NCBI GenBank assembly: GCA_034620365.1
Contig: JAQGEQ010000042.1
Coordinates: forward strand, 1-64,000
DNA: 64,000 bases
From: Pegea sp. RAD2-039
Lineage: Eukaryota > Chordata > Thaliacea > Salpida > Salpidae
Reading direction: 5' to 3'
Part shown: positions 1 through 13,089 of the stretch, one piece after another
How the letters are laid out: each line of letters starts with the position of its first letter
How positions within the stretch are numbered: position 1 is the stretch's first letter
Made by a program: the position numbers and the translations under genes
The notes under the pieces: generated by a model
Told to the model about the DNA's origin: nothing
Databases searched by the model: none
The model's input: the letters and a program-made list of their open reading frames with translations, nothing else

Positions 1-425
1 CGTGTTTTAACGTTATTTAACTTTGTCAAATTTTTTCAAACTTTGTACAGCTCATGAGAACTTTTTCTAACTTTTTTAAACTTAAACGTTTTTAAACGTG
101 TTTTAACGTGTTTTAACGTTTTTTAACTTTCTATATTTGGTGGGAAGTTTTTAAAACTTTTTCTAACTATTTTAAACTTAAACCATTTTAAACGTGTTTT
201 AATGTTATTTAACTTTGTCAAATTTTTTCAAACTTTGTACAGCTCATGAGAACTTTTTCTAACTTTTTTAAACTTAAACGTTTTTAAACGTGTTTTAACG
301 TGTTTTAACGTGTTTTAACGTTTTTTAACTTTCTATATTTGGTGGGAACTTTTTAAAACTTCATCTATCTCTTTCGAACGTAAACGTTTTTAAATGTTTC
401 CAAACGTTTTTTAACTTTGTTAAAC
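1..425. repeat. AT-rich minisatellite, period about 193-202 bases
   Basis: The stretch is built from short related words such as TTTAAACGTTTTTAAACG, CGTGTTTTAACG and AACTTTGTCAAA. A longer block containing CAGCTCATGAGAAC and TATATTTGGTGGGAA occurs twice, about 193 to 202 bases apart. The spacing varies because the CGTGTTTTAA sub-repeat is present two or three times. No open frame of interest is seen. It continues beyond the left edge. A related array lies at 2270-2575. Confidence 0.8.
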
Positions 426-1224
426 TTTTCATTTATCTTAAAAGTGGTTTCATTTGTTAAGATAGTAATTAAACTTTAGTTCAAAATTTAATTTCACTTT
501 TAAGCAAATAACTTATTTTGTCTACGAAGAGCAAAGTATTCTGATATTTGCTTAACCACGTGCAAAAATATTGTTTATTTTGCTAAATGCAACTTGTAAA
601 ACATTTCAAATTAAGTTGAACAAATATTGGGCACTAATAATGTGTTTCAGTTAAAATGATAAAAGCTGTTTGAGTTAATCTAAAAAAGATCAAAATCTTT
701 TACTAGTTAAAATAGTAAAATCATCTGATTGATTTATAAGGATTCAATGCTTTATTGTAAGAAATCTAACATACTTATTTCTCAACCAAAGTTTGCTCGA
801 AAATAAATTTTTGTAAAATAAGTTGATCATTTAAGATATTTTCAATTCAGTTTGTCCATTACTAACCTATAAGTTTATAAAAGTTCAGCTATTCGAAAAT
901 ATAAATCTTAAAAAATAAATGAAGATTTGGTCATTAGTTATAAACTAATGCAAGCACAAATATTTAAAGTTTAACGAAATCAACACCTTTGTCTATTGCT
1001 AATTCTTTGCAGAGACTAACCACAACTATTCAATGTATTAATACCAAGTGATAACTCTGATAACTGATTGGTAGAAGTGAGTTTTTTACAACTTAAGATA
1101 AAACTGATTCAGAATTATTCCTAAAAATAAAAATCTTAGAACAACAAAAGCTTATTTCCAATAATACTTTTGATTCATTGAAAAATGTGTTCGTAAACTA
1201 ATGGTAAAACATTCTATACTTTTA
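426..1224. other. AT-rich stretch with no recognised feature
   Basis: Low-complexity A/T sequence between the left minisatellite and the CBM14 exons. No exon, RNA gene or repeat was recognised here. It could hold an upstream intron or the promoter of the chitin-binding gene. Confidence 0.4.
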
Positions 1225-1821
1225 GAAAGAGGAACAAGAAGTGAAACGATCGACTAGATCAGGTAAAGTTTTCAAATATATACTTATTAATTTACAAATT
1301 ATATTTCATTTATTTGAAATTTATTTATACAATTTGTTTCAAAACTTGTTGTTGCTTCATGTAGAGGATCACACGGTGAGCCTATAAGTACAGGACCATT
1401 CGAAAAACCAGGAGATTGTTTCAATTTTTACCAATGTGGTGCAGGTAGAAATAAAAATTATTAACTTAATTAGAATCGATTTAGAAATATTTTGAATTGT
1501 GACAAAATAATATTTAAAGTAATTAATTTCTTAAAAGCTGGTTTTATAAAGTTTAAATAAATATATTTCTTTATAATCACAACTAAGTTTTTTTTATTTT
1601 AATGCAACTTTCTTCTAACCTTTTGTTGTAAAAATAATCTTACAAAATTAGCAATTTGAAATTTATTGTGTGATACTGAAATAAAAATTGTTTTAGGAAA
1701 CTTGTACACAATGCCTTGTGCACCTGCAACTGCTTTTTATCCAGCTCTTGGAGTCTGTGACTGGGTTTACAATGTTCCTGGATGTGGAAATTGTTACTCT
1801 AAATCAAAAAACAACAGTTAG
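1225..1821 (+). CDS. CBM14 (peritrophin-A) chitin-binding domain protein, partial model
   Basis: Two exons encode one chitin-binding type-2 domain: about 1366-1444 and 1697-1821, joined in phase across a GT-AG intron. The second cysteine onwards has family spacing: C-x5-C-x9-C-x12-C-x8-C, with the hallmark strings DCFNFYQC, ALGVCDW and NVPGC. The expected first cysteine would come from TCATGTAGAGGA at about 1360, just before the only visible acceptor, so the start of the second exon is uncertain. A possible preceding exon lies at 1225-1261 (acceptor TTTTAG, donor GTAAAG). The frame ends in TAG at 1819-1821, but a GTTAGT just before it could be a donor to a later exon. No signal peptide exon was found. 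Such proteins are usually secreted and bind chitin in cuticle, mucus or gut matrix. The domain call is firm; the gene boundaries are not. Confidence 0.7.
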
Positions 1822-2229
1822 TATTTCAAATTTTACTTATTTAATTATATCTAGCTTCATCAAATGAATGGTCAAAAGTAGATCAAATATTTTTATTTTG
1901 TTGTTTTATGTTTAATGAAAAATGTTATTTAAAAACTATAATTAGAAGAAATTGAAAACGTTTAATATTATCATTTTTGATTCAAACTTTTGAATTAATT
2001 GAAAAATAAATTATAAATGATAGAGTAATAACATTTGATTTTATAAAATTTGTTAAATAATTAGAAATATATATATAAACAATAAGTAATTATTCATCAC
2101 ATTAACTTTATTGTTAAAATTTTTATTACCAGTTATGTCTTATAATTTTTTTCTGTGAATTACAAGTATCTTTTAATGAGGAAAAGATATTTTTTTAACA
2201 AAATTTTGTTGAAAAAATACTTGTACTAA

Positions 2230-2580
2230 TCTTATGAATCTATATACTTCTAATAGAGATGACCTAATCTTAAAAAAACATTTAAACGTTTTTAAATGTG
2301 TTTTAACGTTTTTAAACTATTTCAAACTTTTTTTAACTTTGTATATCTGGTGGGAACCTTTTAAAACTTTTTCTAACTATATTAAACTTAAACGTTTTTA
2401 TAGGTGTTTTAACGTTTTTTAACTTTGTCAAACTTATTTTAACTTTGTATAGCTGGTGGGAACCTTTTAAAACTTTTTCTAATTATATTAAACTTAAACG
2501 TTTTTATAGGTGTTATAACGTTTTTTAACTTTGTCAAACTTTGTCAAACTTTTTCAAACTTAATATCTTTAATATCTTCA
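2230..2580. repeat. AT-rich minisatellite, period about 106 bases
   Basis: Related to the array at 1-425. The block with CTGGTGGGAACC followed by TTTTAAAACTTTTTCTAA occurs at about 2347 and 2453, giving a period near 106 bases. The flanking words (TTTAAACGTTTTTAAA, GTGTTTTAACG) are the same as at the left edge. The two arrays bracket the chitin-binding exons. Confidence 0.75.
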
Positions 2581-5500
2581 AATATTTTCAAGGTAGTTTT
2601 AAATGATATTTCAGAAATTTTGCCCATAAAATAAATTCTGTATACAGGTAAAATAAGAAATATCTTATATAGGTATAGTTTCCTATTTAAATGAAACAAA
2701 GTTTTGATTTCATACTGAAAGATAAAGTATTCACTTAAATGTCAACTAACTTTTATCGAGGGAAGTTTTAAAACTTATTAAAAAAAACTCTTACTGAAGA
2801 ATAATAATCAAAACCTTACCGTATTGAATTGAATAATATATAAGTTTTATTATACTTTTTAAAACAACTGAAGCTATATCTAAGCTCCATTAAATAATCT
2901 ATCAGATACTTTTAAAGTATTAAAGTACCTACAATTGTGGATTACTTAGAAAAGTTACAGATAGACTTAAAGTTATAAAGATTTTTATGTCAATCTACCA
3001 TATAACAACTTATTTCAAATCTTAAAATATGAATGTTAAGTTATGAAATTTATTGAAGAAACACTTAAATGAAAGTAATAAAATTTGAAAATATAACTGG
3101 GTTAATAGAAATCTGATATCTAGTAAATTCATAAGTAAATATTTTGTTGAGAACAAAAGCTTACAGCTATGACAACATAAATTCAATTATAGAAAGTATT
3201 GCCTTACTTGAATTATGATATTTACTTTGTGGATAGTTTGTGATGTGAAATAAATAAGAATTTCAAATAAAGGTAAATGTAGATATTTGAGCTTTATGAG
3301 TTTTTATAAGAAATACGGTGAATAAAAATATATACAGAAGTAAATAATTTCTAAATGAAATTCGATGGTGATTTAAAGATAGTTCTTAAGTTTGTTTAAT
3401 TGTTACATGAAATGTAATCAATAATTTTTATAAATGAATATAGATTATAAGTAAAAAAATGAAACATATTCAGCTATGGCTAAAAGTAGTTTGAAACTTT
3501 TATCAAACATAATTATTAGTGAAATTTATTAAAACGTCTGATAATTTCTCTCAATTACCATTTTTTTAGAAAACAATCGATGTTGCTTTTTTAATTTGAT
3601 CTCCGTTTTTTACCACTCACAAAAATTTTCTTTAATATTAATCTAATATCAATTTATTCAAAATTATTTAAGAGTTTACGAAAGTAAACTATATAAAAAA
3701 ATAAAGATGCAAATAAAAAATAAAATGTTTACAAACTATTCAGATTTTAAATTTGTTGCAAATAACTTGATAGAGTTTAAATCTTACTTACATGAAATTC
3801 AAAGAATCGATTTATAAGTTAGAAAAATTCAAAACTGTTTTATTGCTTATCATTTTTAGAATTAGAATAAAGTTTCTAATACTAGATCAAAGCTGCAGAA
3901 ATATTGATTTTTAAATTTTTTAAACAAATATTTGAATTTTTGTTTTCTTAGTTTGGTTTTTGAAATCAAAGTTTATAATTTTTCTTAAGTCAACATAATT
4001 TTGTTGACCAAAAATTTATTCAAGTTAAAATGTATAAACTTGATAAGTATAAGATTCAGTTGTTCTTTTTAACTAACAACAATAAACGTTTTTCAGTTGC
4101 AACTGAGATAGATGTTTCACAAAAATGTAGTTACTTCGTTATTCAAACGATTGACAATTATAATGAATAGGGATTTTTTTCATTTTTGATTCAAATAAAT
4201 GATATTTATCAATCTTATTTTAACCTAATCTTCAGAAGTTACAATCCATGACGACAAATAATCAAAAAATAGGTTTACCAATAAATTATTTCAATTTTAT
4301 ACAATATAGTTTCATATTTTATGTCTTATTTTAACCTAATAAAAGAATAGATTTACGTATGAACTAAATGTGAATTAGTTTTTTTTTTCAATATAGGTTG
4401 GGCACTCATCACTTGAATTTTATTAAAGCAATTGTTCATAATTCATTGATTGTATTCAAAGTTATATTTAGCTATACAGTATTTGTTTTGTATAGACGAC
4501 TTTGACAAATTTGTTAAACTATTTACTCTAATACATTGTATTTGTAAGTTACTTTATACACGCAAATTTCTATTCACTCAAATAATTTCTTTAACTATTC
4601 ATTTTTAACTATTCTTTTAACTATTCATTTTTTCTAATTTTATGTCACTCTTAGATTTACATTAACAAAGAAGTTTAATTTTATAATTTTAACCCCAATA
4701 CTAGAACCAACTGAGTCTTGTCAAATTTACATCAAAACGTTTTTTTCTTAGTAATCTTTACTGTAAATCTGCAACCTACTATAAGAATGTTCGTGACTGA
4801 AAACATACTTTTCTTTTTTGTTATAAAAGTGTTTAATATATTTGTTGATTTCTAATAATAGTTAAAATAATTAAAATCAGGTTTTTTTTTCAAATACGTA
4901 CAACAAAATTTATATAAACAGTCAATTAATTAAATAAATGTATTAAAAAGTTTAAAAAGTTCTACCATGTCAATTGTATTCGCTTTTTTTCTAATAGCTT
5001 TATGCTTTTAGTAATTACTTTGATTAATTTTGTGAAAAGCGTTTAATTTTTAAATTCTAACATACTTAAAAATTGTTATAATTAAAAAGGATTCAGTAAA
5101 TCAAATCAAAACTTAAAAAAAATAATTTAAAAAGTATGTTATAAATTTATTTGTTTTGTAATCCCAAATTTTATTTTAAATATTTTATCATTATTTTAAA
5201 AAGAAGTACTACTCTTATGTTAGGTGCTAGAAGCCCTAAGCAGCCAGGAGGGAGAATTGTCTTGATGACAAATGTTAAAAAATTTGAAATTAGGTTTAGA
5301 GTTATGAATTTTAATTTATTTGCATTTTGATTTGATAATTGTTTTGTTGAGGTTTAAAGTTTTTGTTATAAATAGTCGGGCTTATATATAATTAAAAATA
5401 ATTATTTAGACTAGTTTTAAATTTCAAACAGCTTTGTCGAAGGTGCTGAAACATTTTCTGCGTAATATTTGCAAACCTTCAGTTAAATAATCACATAGTA

Positions 5501-8500
5501 AGTATTTCAATAAACAAATAATCAACTTAAGATTAGCTGATCAAATTTTTAACCTACAAGCAAAATTCTATTGAAGTAAAAATGTCACAATTTTGGAAAA
5601 ACATTTTTAACAAACATAAGTTTTAAATATAAGTTCGTTAAATAAATGTTTACATTTTTGTTCAGAAGAAAATATTTGTTTTTCTGTCATAAAAATAAAT
5701 TAAACTTGCCACTGTAGAATAGTAACTTTTTGAAAATCTCAGTATAAATTTGTAACAGTAAATTGATTACGTGATAGAAATGTAATCGTTTTAAAACTTT
5801 GAATTGGATTTTCATTATTTCTTACAAGTTCAAACAAAAAAATCTAAAAGTTTTTGTTGATTCAGTCCATTACTTCGCGTCTTATAAGCACCTTCGTCTC
5901 CTAAGTAACAAGTAAAGTAACAGATAAAACTATATGGGGGTAATAAATCTTGTGATTTGGTCTAATAAAATCATTTAACTCGTTTTAAGTTTATATTTTT
6001 TTATTATCATAATATTGCAACTAAATGATAAACTGCAGTTATATGGATAGAATTAAAAATTTATCAATAGTTTCTATTTTTCTACAAAACTACATATTAT
6101 TACTTCTTGCAGTAGATTTTTGTTTAAAAAGTCCTCACAACTCTAGATCATCAAAGTACGAGGTGTATTGACATTAAAGTATACAGAATTTTATTGTTTG
6201 ACTCTTTTGCTAGTAGACGAAATTAAAATAACAAAAGATTTGTATAAAATTTGTTTCAAAAAGTTGAATAACAAAATATAGAAATATTTGATTTTCTTTG
6301 TTTGCAAACAAAATTTTTTAAATGTGATTTTTGCGAGGTGTTTAGAAGTTATTGAATTCAAAAAAGTTTGATAAAAAATTTTGAAAGTTCTACTTTGTGA
6401 AAAGTTTAGAATACTTGACTCGAAGCAAGACTGCTACAAAATTACTTAAAAATTTGAAATTTTAGCAAACGTCATATCAAAAAGTTTAAAAAGTTATTTT
6501 AAAACACTTTTAAGTCATAAAACTTGCATTAAAAAATATTTAAAAATTTTTCAACCCTCAAAAAAAAGTACGAAAGAAATTTATCTATATCGACCTTGTT
6601 GATATCGTCTCCTAGCAACAGTATCATCACTTAGTTTTTGAAACACTAGCGGCAGTAAGGAGAAGTGTTCGGCTTGTATGGAATTTTTAAATATATTCAA
6701 CTAAATCTATTATTCAACTTACTTAGCTTTAGGAGATCAGACCATTTAAGAACTTTGAAAAAGTTAGAAAACTTAGTTCAAAACAGAAGTTTAAGTTAAG
6801 AACTAATATTTGTTAATGCTTGTAACTTGTTTGTATATCTCCCCTGTTTATTGATATTTTATAAATACTTTTCACCTCTAGATGTTCAGCTTAATTTTGA
6901 TTATTTAGTCATAAAAATTGTCTAATTCTACGTTTGGAGCTAAATGATAAAAGTTGTTTCAGAGAAATCAAAATTCTTAAGTCTATTGTTTGTCATCAAC
7001 AACAACTGAAGAAAAGTTTTTTTTTAAGAGAGTTTTTTCATTAAAATTACTTTAACGCAAAAGCGTGAAAGCAATTTTTCTTTCCAATCCTATAAAATAA
7101 ACTGTTAAAATTGTATTAACAGACATTATTTGTGAAATTAATCGTCTGTAAGTTTTGAAATAAACAAAGTTTCCCATTTATTTTGTCTAATGGTCAATTT
7201 ATTTGCAGTTTTCCTTTAAATTAAACTGTTTTCTTTTTTTAACAACTACTTTTTGCTTGAAAGAAAAATCAAGTAAAAAGATTTTCAATTCAATCTGGTA
7301 TTAAACAAGCCGATAGCAAAGTTAAGTGATTTTTCTAAAAAAATTTTAAATTTTGACTAATCAAACATCCCAGTTAAAATATTGCATTAAATAATCATTT
7401 TAGAATAATACATTGATGTGCAGATATATCTTTTGTATAGTAAAAGTTGGTAATAACAAAAATCAACATAACAACGTCACCATGCGGTTGATATTTCAGA
7501 TAAACGAGAGTATTTTGAGCTAACTTTTTTTCTTTTCCTTAAACAGTTTGTTTTTATGCTTTAACTACTTGAGTACTAAGAATGTTTTAAACTAATAATG
7601 AAAAACATAATTTGAAAGTCTTATAGTGTCTTATAATGGTTAAATATTTCTTTTTGTAAGGTTCCATTATATGATAATAATTTTAAGATTAGAATGAGGA
7701 TATTCTAGTTTATCATATTTTGTATTCAAACTTTTTTACTTAAACATTTTTTAATACATATAATTTTTGTTGATATCAGCAGTTTCTAGCTGAAACCCTG
7801 CAAAGCGTCAACTAGTTTCAACCCTATCTTAAAATGCTAATATACAAAGCTAATCAATTTTAGACAAGTTTAGAAATGCTAAAGATAAAATCTATTTTAT
7901 AGTTCACAAAACTGAAAATTATTTAGAAGTTTTAGAGAATTGTCAAAATTTTTAGTTAAAAATATTTTTTCAGTCTTTTTGTCTACTGTTTCTTATGATG
8001 TTTGATTAAATGGAGAACATTTTTACAACAGTTTGTTCTGAAAAAGCACAGATACCGATAACTAATTTTTTATAGATCAATTGTTGATACCTCTTTATAC
8101 TTTACAGAGAAACAAGTTTTACATTAAATCATTTATTTTGAAAAGAAAATGACAAAATAATTTTTCTAAAAATGCTTTTTTAGTACCTTTAACTTATTAA
8201 CTTACAATCCTTTACAACATGAGCTAATAATAAAATGCTTTGTTTATATTTGACCTTCAGCTTCAAGCCTTTAATAGCAAACAAAAACAGCTAACTCTGT
8301 CAACATAAAAAGCTTTTATTCATTCAAATCCATCGTGTAATTTTGTATTGATAGCTTTCTTACAGTAATGACTATCCCATTTAGAAAGTTTGTCTGTCTA
8401 CTGTTTAAACAAAACATTAATAAATTTTGAACAAAGTTATCCGAAACTTTTACAGGTTCATAGACTCAATTAAATTATTGATATTCTTTTTTAAGACCTT

Positions 8501-8704
8501 CATAGCTATTTAGTAGTAATTATTCTTATAATCAATAATTTTTCGAACAGATAAAATATCATTTTTATTTTGAAGCCATTGTTGACTCATAAATAAATAG
8601 TACGTCACAGATACTAAAAACAAAAATTAGATTTTTAATCGTTGTAGGTTTTACTCTTATTTTTAACCGTGATGCTAAATAGAAATTTGACTGAAAATAA
8701 AGAA
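2581..8704. other. 6 kb without a recognised gene
   Basis: Uniformly AT-rich sequence with stops in every frame. I saw no exon with family similarity, no tRNA and no clear repeat. The few less AT-rich patches (about 5220-5280, 5870-5910 and 6590-6680) gave no coding match. It is probably intergenic, with upstream regulatory sequence of the FoxJ1 gene towards its right end. Confidence 0.5.
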
Positions 8705-8705
8705 G

Positions 8706-11700
8706 ATGGCAGTAGAATCAAGCAAAATGACCAGAAATCAAGTTCATGAAAAACTGAAAGAAAACTTTCAAGCATTATACGCCCGCTGTCCACAAGTGGT
8801 AGGGTTTCAAACTTATTTTTTAAATAAATTTGGTTGCTGGTTAACTACATTTATACTATGATTAATAAAACAGTAATATCCACTCACTAACAAAAAGAGA
8901 ATCTTGAAAAACAAGAAACTCGCCGATAAAGAAGAAAAAACCTTTTGTTTTGATATTCAGTATTTAAATAAAAATAGAAATTTTCATTCATATCTAAAAA
9001 TTGGTCTAACTTAAAAGGTAAATGATATTTTATTTCAGTCTGAAACCTTTAGACTATTTATTAGGCTGTTCAATCTTTATAATGAAATGTTTATATTATT
9101 TCACCTATTGGATTTTTGCAAGTTAATTTTTTTCAAAAGTTATTTTATGTTTGACCAAATTTATAAATAAATTAGATAACTGGAATAATAATAATGCTAA
9201 AGTTCTTAAAAATCAAATTATAAGTAGATTAAAATTGTGTCACAGATCTGGCATTTTGAATACAAAGTTTATTTTCATAATTGAAAATATTTTTTTATAT
9301 AAAAGTGAAATTTTTTAACACCTTTATTTAAATATTATCGTAATTTTAAGTAAAATCTTTTATTTACTTTTTTAAATCATTATTCCGATTATAATGTTCA
9401 AAATAATTTACTGTAAAATAAAACGAGATAAGTTGTTAAACTTTTCGAAATAATTCTTAAAGTAATAATTTGACTTTGTAAAGAAACTTTAGAAACGAAA
9501 TAATTAGTTTTAACATTCGAAAAAAAAAATTTTGTATCTGTCATAATCTTTGATTTAAAATGTTTCATTAAAATATTTTTAAATGAATCTAAACAACAAT
9601 TGATTTAAAGTTAAAAATCTGATAAACGGATGCTAACAATACACAAGCCGGCCAATATACAAGTCTAAGCAAGTATAAACTGGTAAAACTACGAGCTATT
9701 GTTTGTGAAAAGAAATTCTCTTCACTATCATCCAAAAATTTTCAACTTTTAATCCGATTAAAGATAGCCACATATACTGTAAAATATTTTTAAACTTTTC
9801 TTCTTTCTTATTTTCTAGAATGAAAAGAAAGATTGTTTGGATGATAGTTTGACTAACCTTCAATGGCTTTGGAATTTAAATGTTAACATTTCAAATCCTG
9901 TCGAAGCTGATATAAGAAACTGTTACTCACGTAGCAACGGAAATACAGATGTATCGAAGACTTCAATGTTTGTCACTAATAGAAGGCATGACAACCGAAG
10001 ATTTAAATCAACCGGGGGGCGCTTTCGACGAAATAAATCTAACGGATTTGTGAAAAATCCTTATGACAATTTTTGTTCGACAAACTCAAGACACAAAGTT
10101 TTAACAAATCAATCAGATCTAAGAAATGAAAGTGTAACAAATAAAACTTCAAGAACAGTAGATGTGATTGGTTCAGTAAAAAATAAAGAAGAAAAAAGTA
10201 TTTTTTTCACAAAGTCTCAACTCGATTTAAACTTGCTTGGATTTGAAGAAAAGCCAGATGTCTCGAAAATGAACTTTTTGAGTAAAAATGATTCTTATCC
10301 TTTGCTGTCTGATGCTGCAATTTATCCAATAACTTCTGGTGGTGATATTAAAGAAAAAGAAATTTCTCAAAATAACTTGATTTCTGTGCATAATGAAGAT
10401 ATCAATGCCAGACCTCCTCATTCGATCAGTACTTTAATAGTTCTTGCACTTCAAAGCTCTCAGGCTGGTTGCATGTGTCTACCTTCAATTTGTCAATGGA
10501 TCAAAGACAATGTAGAAGTATATAGAGCCTCTTCTGATAATTCTTGGCAGGTTAGGATAAAATTGAAAGTTTTGTGCATAATCAAATACCTGAAAGATTT
10601 CTGAATGATACTCTAACTATTTTTTTCTTTTTCTTAGAAAATAGTTGAAAAAACCTTGAAAAAAAGCGATGCGTTTTCAAAAGTCCCTAAAAAGCGTTCC
10701 CACAGTCGTAAGACTTTATGGGAAGTATCAACCGCATTTCATGAAATGAATAAAGGTTCTTATCTGCTACTTTCATTATTTTGTTGATTTCAAAATGGCA
10801 TGAACTTTTTTCTCGTCTGACAATATTATATAAATCTTAAACTGTAAGCCAGCAACCCTGTGTCCGAGTACAGGTTTTGGTAGAGCACACGACTTGATAG
10901 AATGAAATTAAATAAGATTAGCTCTTGTAAAAACTCATAGAGTGTTAAATACTCGCCTATTTTTACCAGCAAGGCTAATATAATGTGCATCTTCTTCATC
11001 ACAAGATAAAGTAATCCTTTTACCAGTAATCTATATTGCTTATAGGAAAATAAACTGGAAATGTTTAGCCTTGATCTTAATGCAATCTCTCAATTATTCA
11101 AAACTTTATTTTTCTTGTATTAAATTTTGTTGATCCAAAACACGTTCAATAGATATTAAAATTACATTTTTATTCATAGATTTTCTTTCGTTTTCCAAAT
11201 TCAAAAGTTTAAACTCAATTCCATTCAACTTCTCATCGCATAGAGGAGTTTTTGGTTCAAGTTTTAACGGAGCCTCAATGAATCTATTAAATCGAAAACG
11301 GAAACAAACCATGCCGCAAAAAATAGTTCGTTTGTGCCATGAACAGAAACGAAGAAGGTACAACAATACAGATCTCTCCTTATCACTTGATCAGCTTGAA
11401 GATTTAAACCCATTTCGTGATCAAGCTTCAGATGTGGGGTCCTTGAAAGGTGACTTCAATTGGAACACAATTTTTGAAGATTTCACGAGCGACAACCTTC
11501 TAAATGAAGCTTCAATTTCAAGCAGTACCAACAGCAGCAGCCAATCTGTAATAAGTCCTGATCTTCAAACAGCTTCATCCTTTTTTAGTTTGGCTTTCAG
11601 TAATTTGACTTCCAATCGAAGTAACAAATCACAGCTGACATTTTCTGAAATCGACCAAAACTCAAATAACAACGAAAATTTGAATTTATTTGCAAATGAT

Positions 11701-11985
11701 GACTTCAGTACAAACTCATATGACGCTGGTCAGGATGAAATGGAAAAGTTACTAAATGGGGATTCTATGTTTAATTCCATCTCTGATATAGATTCGAATG
11801 TTGGAATGATCAATGATGAATCAATTTCAATTAATGAATTCTTTCCAGGGGCACTTGATCTTACAGTCCAGGGACATCAGATAACCGCCCCTGCTGAGTG
11901 GGAACCAGTTGGAACCGGTTTGGAAACGATTTTATGTGAAAGTCAGGACAATAATTTGTCTCCTATGAAGAATATTTCCAGATGA
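8706..11985 (+). CDS. foxj1: FoxJ1 forkhead transcription factor, with divergent DNA-binding helix
   Basis: Four exons: 8706-8798, 9819-10550, 10638-10755 and a last one starting at 11180 or 11246 and ending at 11985. All phases agree (0, 0, 1), giving about 560-582 residues. FoxJ1 in other animals is the master activator of motile-cilium genes. Three FoxJ1-specific blocks are visible: DDSLTNLQWL near residue 39, KRKQTMPQK followed by LKGDFNW in the last exon, and LDLTVQGHQI with PAEW near the C-terminus. The forkhead domain spans about residues 228-312 and starts ARPPHSISTLIVLALQSSQ, then CQWIKDN, then SWQ. The expected recognition-helix core NSIRHNLSLNKCF is replaced by KIVEKTLKKSDAF, while FSKVPK and a later Trp still align. 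The open frames and splice sites are intact, so this is a diverged gene rather than an obvious pseudogene. The donor of exon 2 is GTTAGG. A polyadenylation signal AATAAA lies at 12576. Orthology is well supported; whether the protein still binds DNA is unknown. Confidence 0.85.
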
Positions 11986-13085
11986 GAAACTTTTATCTTT
12001 TTATATTTCTTTTATTATTTTATCAGACAACGTTTACGTTCTGCTTCTATACGTATTTGTATTATTAGCCTACACACACAGTACGTACAAATTATTATTT
12101 TTCATTTTGCTTTTCACAAGAATACTCCAATTAATTAAAAGTTGTCGATTACTTTTTAGCTGTGGACTTTTTCTGATTTTATATTTTTCAAAAGCTTTTT
12201 TCAAGCTTTAAATATTTTTAGCCATTTTGACAAGATTTTTACGTACTGTTGTTTTATGCATAAATAGCTTTTTATTCATTTGGTAGTCTAACGAGCTGTA
12301 GTAGTATTTTTGGTCTTTTATTATTTAGAATTATAGAAGTTTGAATGAAAATTAATTCAAAGCTAGCTATTAAAAAGTTACTTTGTGAAGATATTCCAGA
12401 AAAAATTTTTATTTCACTTTATGCCTTTTTAACGTCCTTTATATATCTATTCTACTTTACAAATTTTCGCCTCCGTTTTATTTCGGCTGTCTTACATTAG
12501 GGGAAACCCAACACATGATCTTTATATCTATTTTCAGCTTTCTAGATTGTACTTGTCTCAATTTCACTGAAGTCAAATAAAAATATTTTTAACTTTGATT
12601 TTTAATTGAAAATTAAATTACTGAAATTCATGCTTTTTCGATAAAGTATATGAATAAAAAATATAAAGTTAAGTTTCTTGTAAGTATAACTTTAAAAATA
12701 AAATTTAAGAAATAATATATTTTATCATATAATAAATTATTAGAGCAAATTAAATTCTACTTTATCAGACTTTAATCGTAGTATCTATATGTAGGCACAA
12801 TGATAACTTCTTATACAATTCTATATATTTTATTTTTACAAAAATTTCTACAAGCATTAAAAAGTATCAACTCACAAAATACCTACTTTAACAAAATTGC
12901 GAACGGAAAACTCAAAGTTAATTCTTTTAGTTAATCACTTTAAAAGTTCAAGATATTTAGCACAAGAGATTGTAGAGTATGAGATACTTTAAGATGAACT
13001 ACTTGCTCTGAAATTCCAAATACACTTCCTTAATACAAAACTTTCGTTGTGAGATTGTATAGAAATGAGAATTTGCTACATTAAA
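11986..13085. other. 3' flank of FoxJ1 and AT-rich spacer
   Basis: This holds the likely FoxJ1 3' untranslated region, with AATAAA at 12576-12581 about 590 bases after the stop codon. The rest is AT-rich sequence with no recognised gene. Confidence 0.5.
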
Positions 13086-13089
13086 ATAC

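Noticed and set aside
10850..10910. tRNA-like string TTTGGTAGAGCACACGACTTG
   Set aside because: It resembles a D arm only; no T arm or closing acceptor stem follows, and it lies in a FoxJ1 intron.
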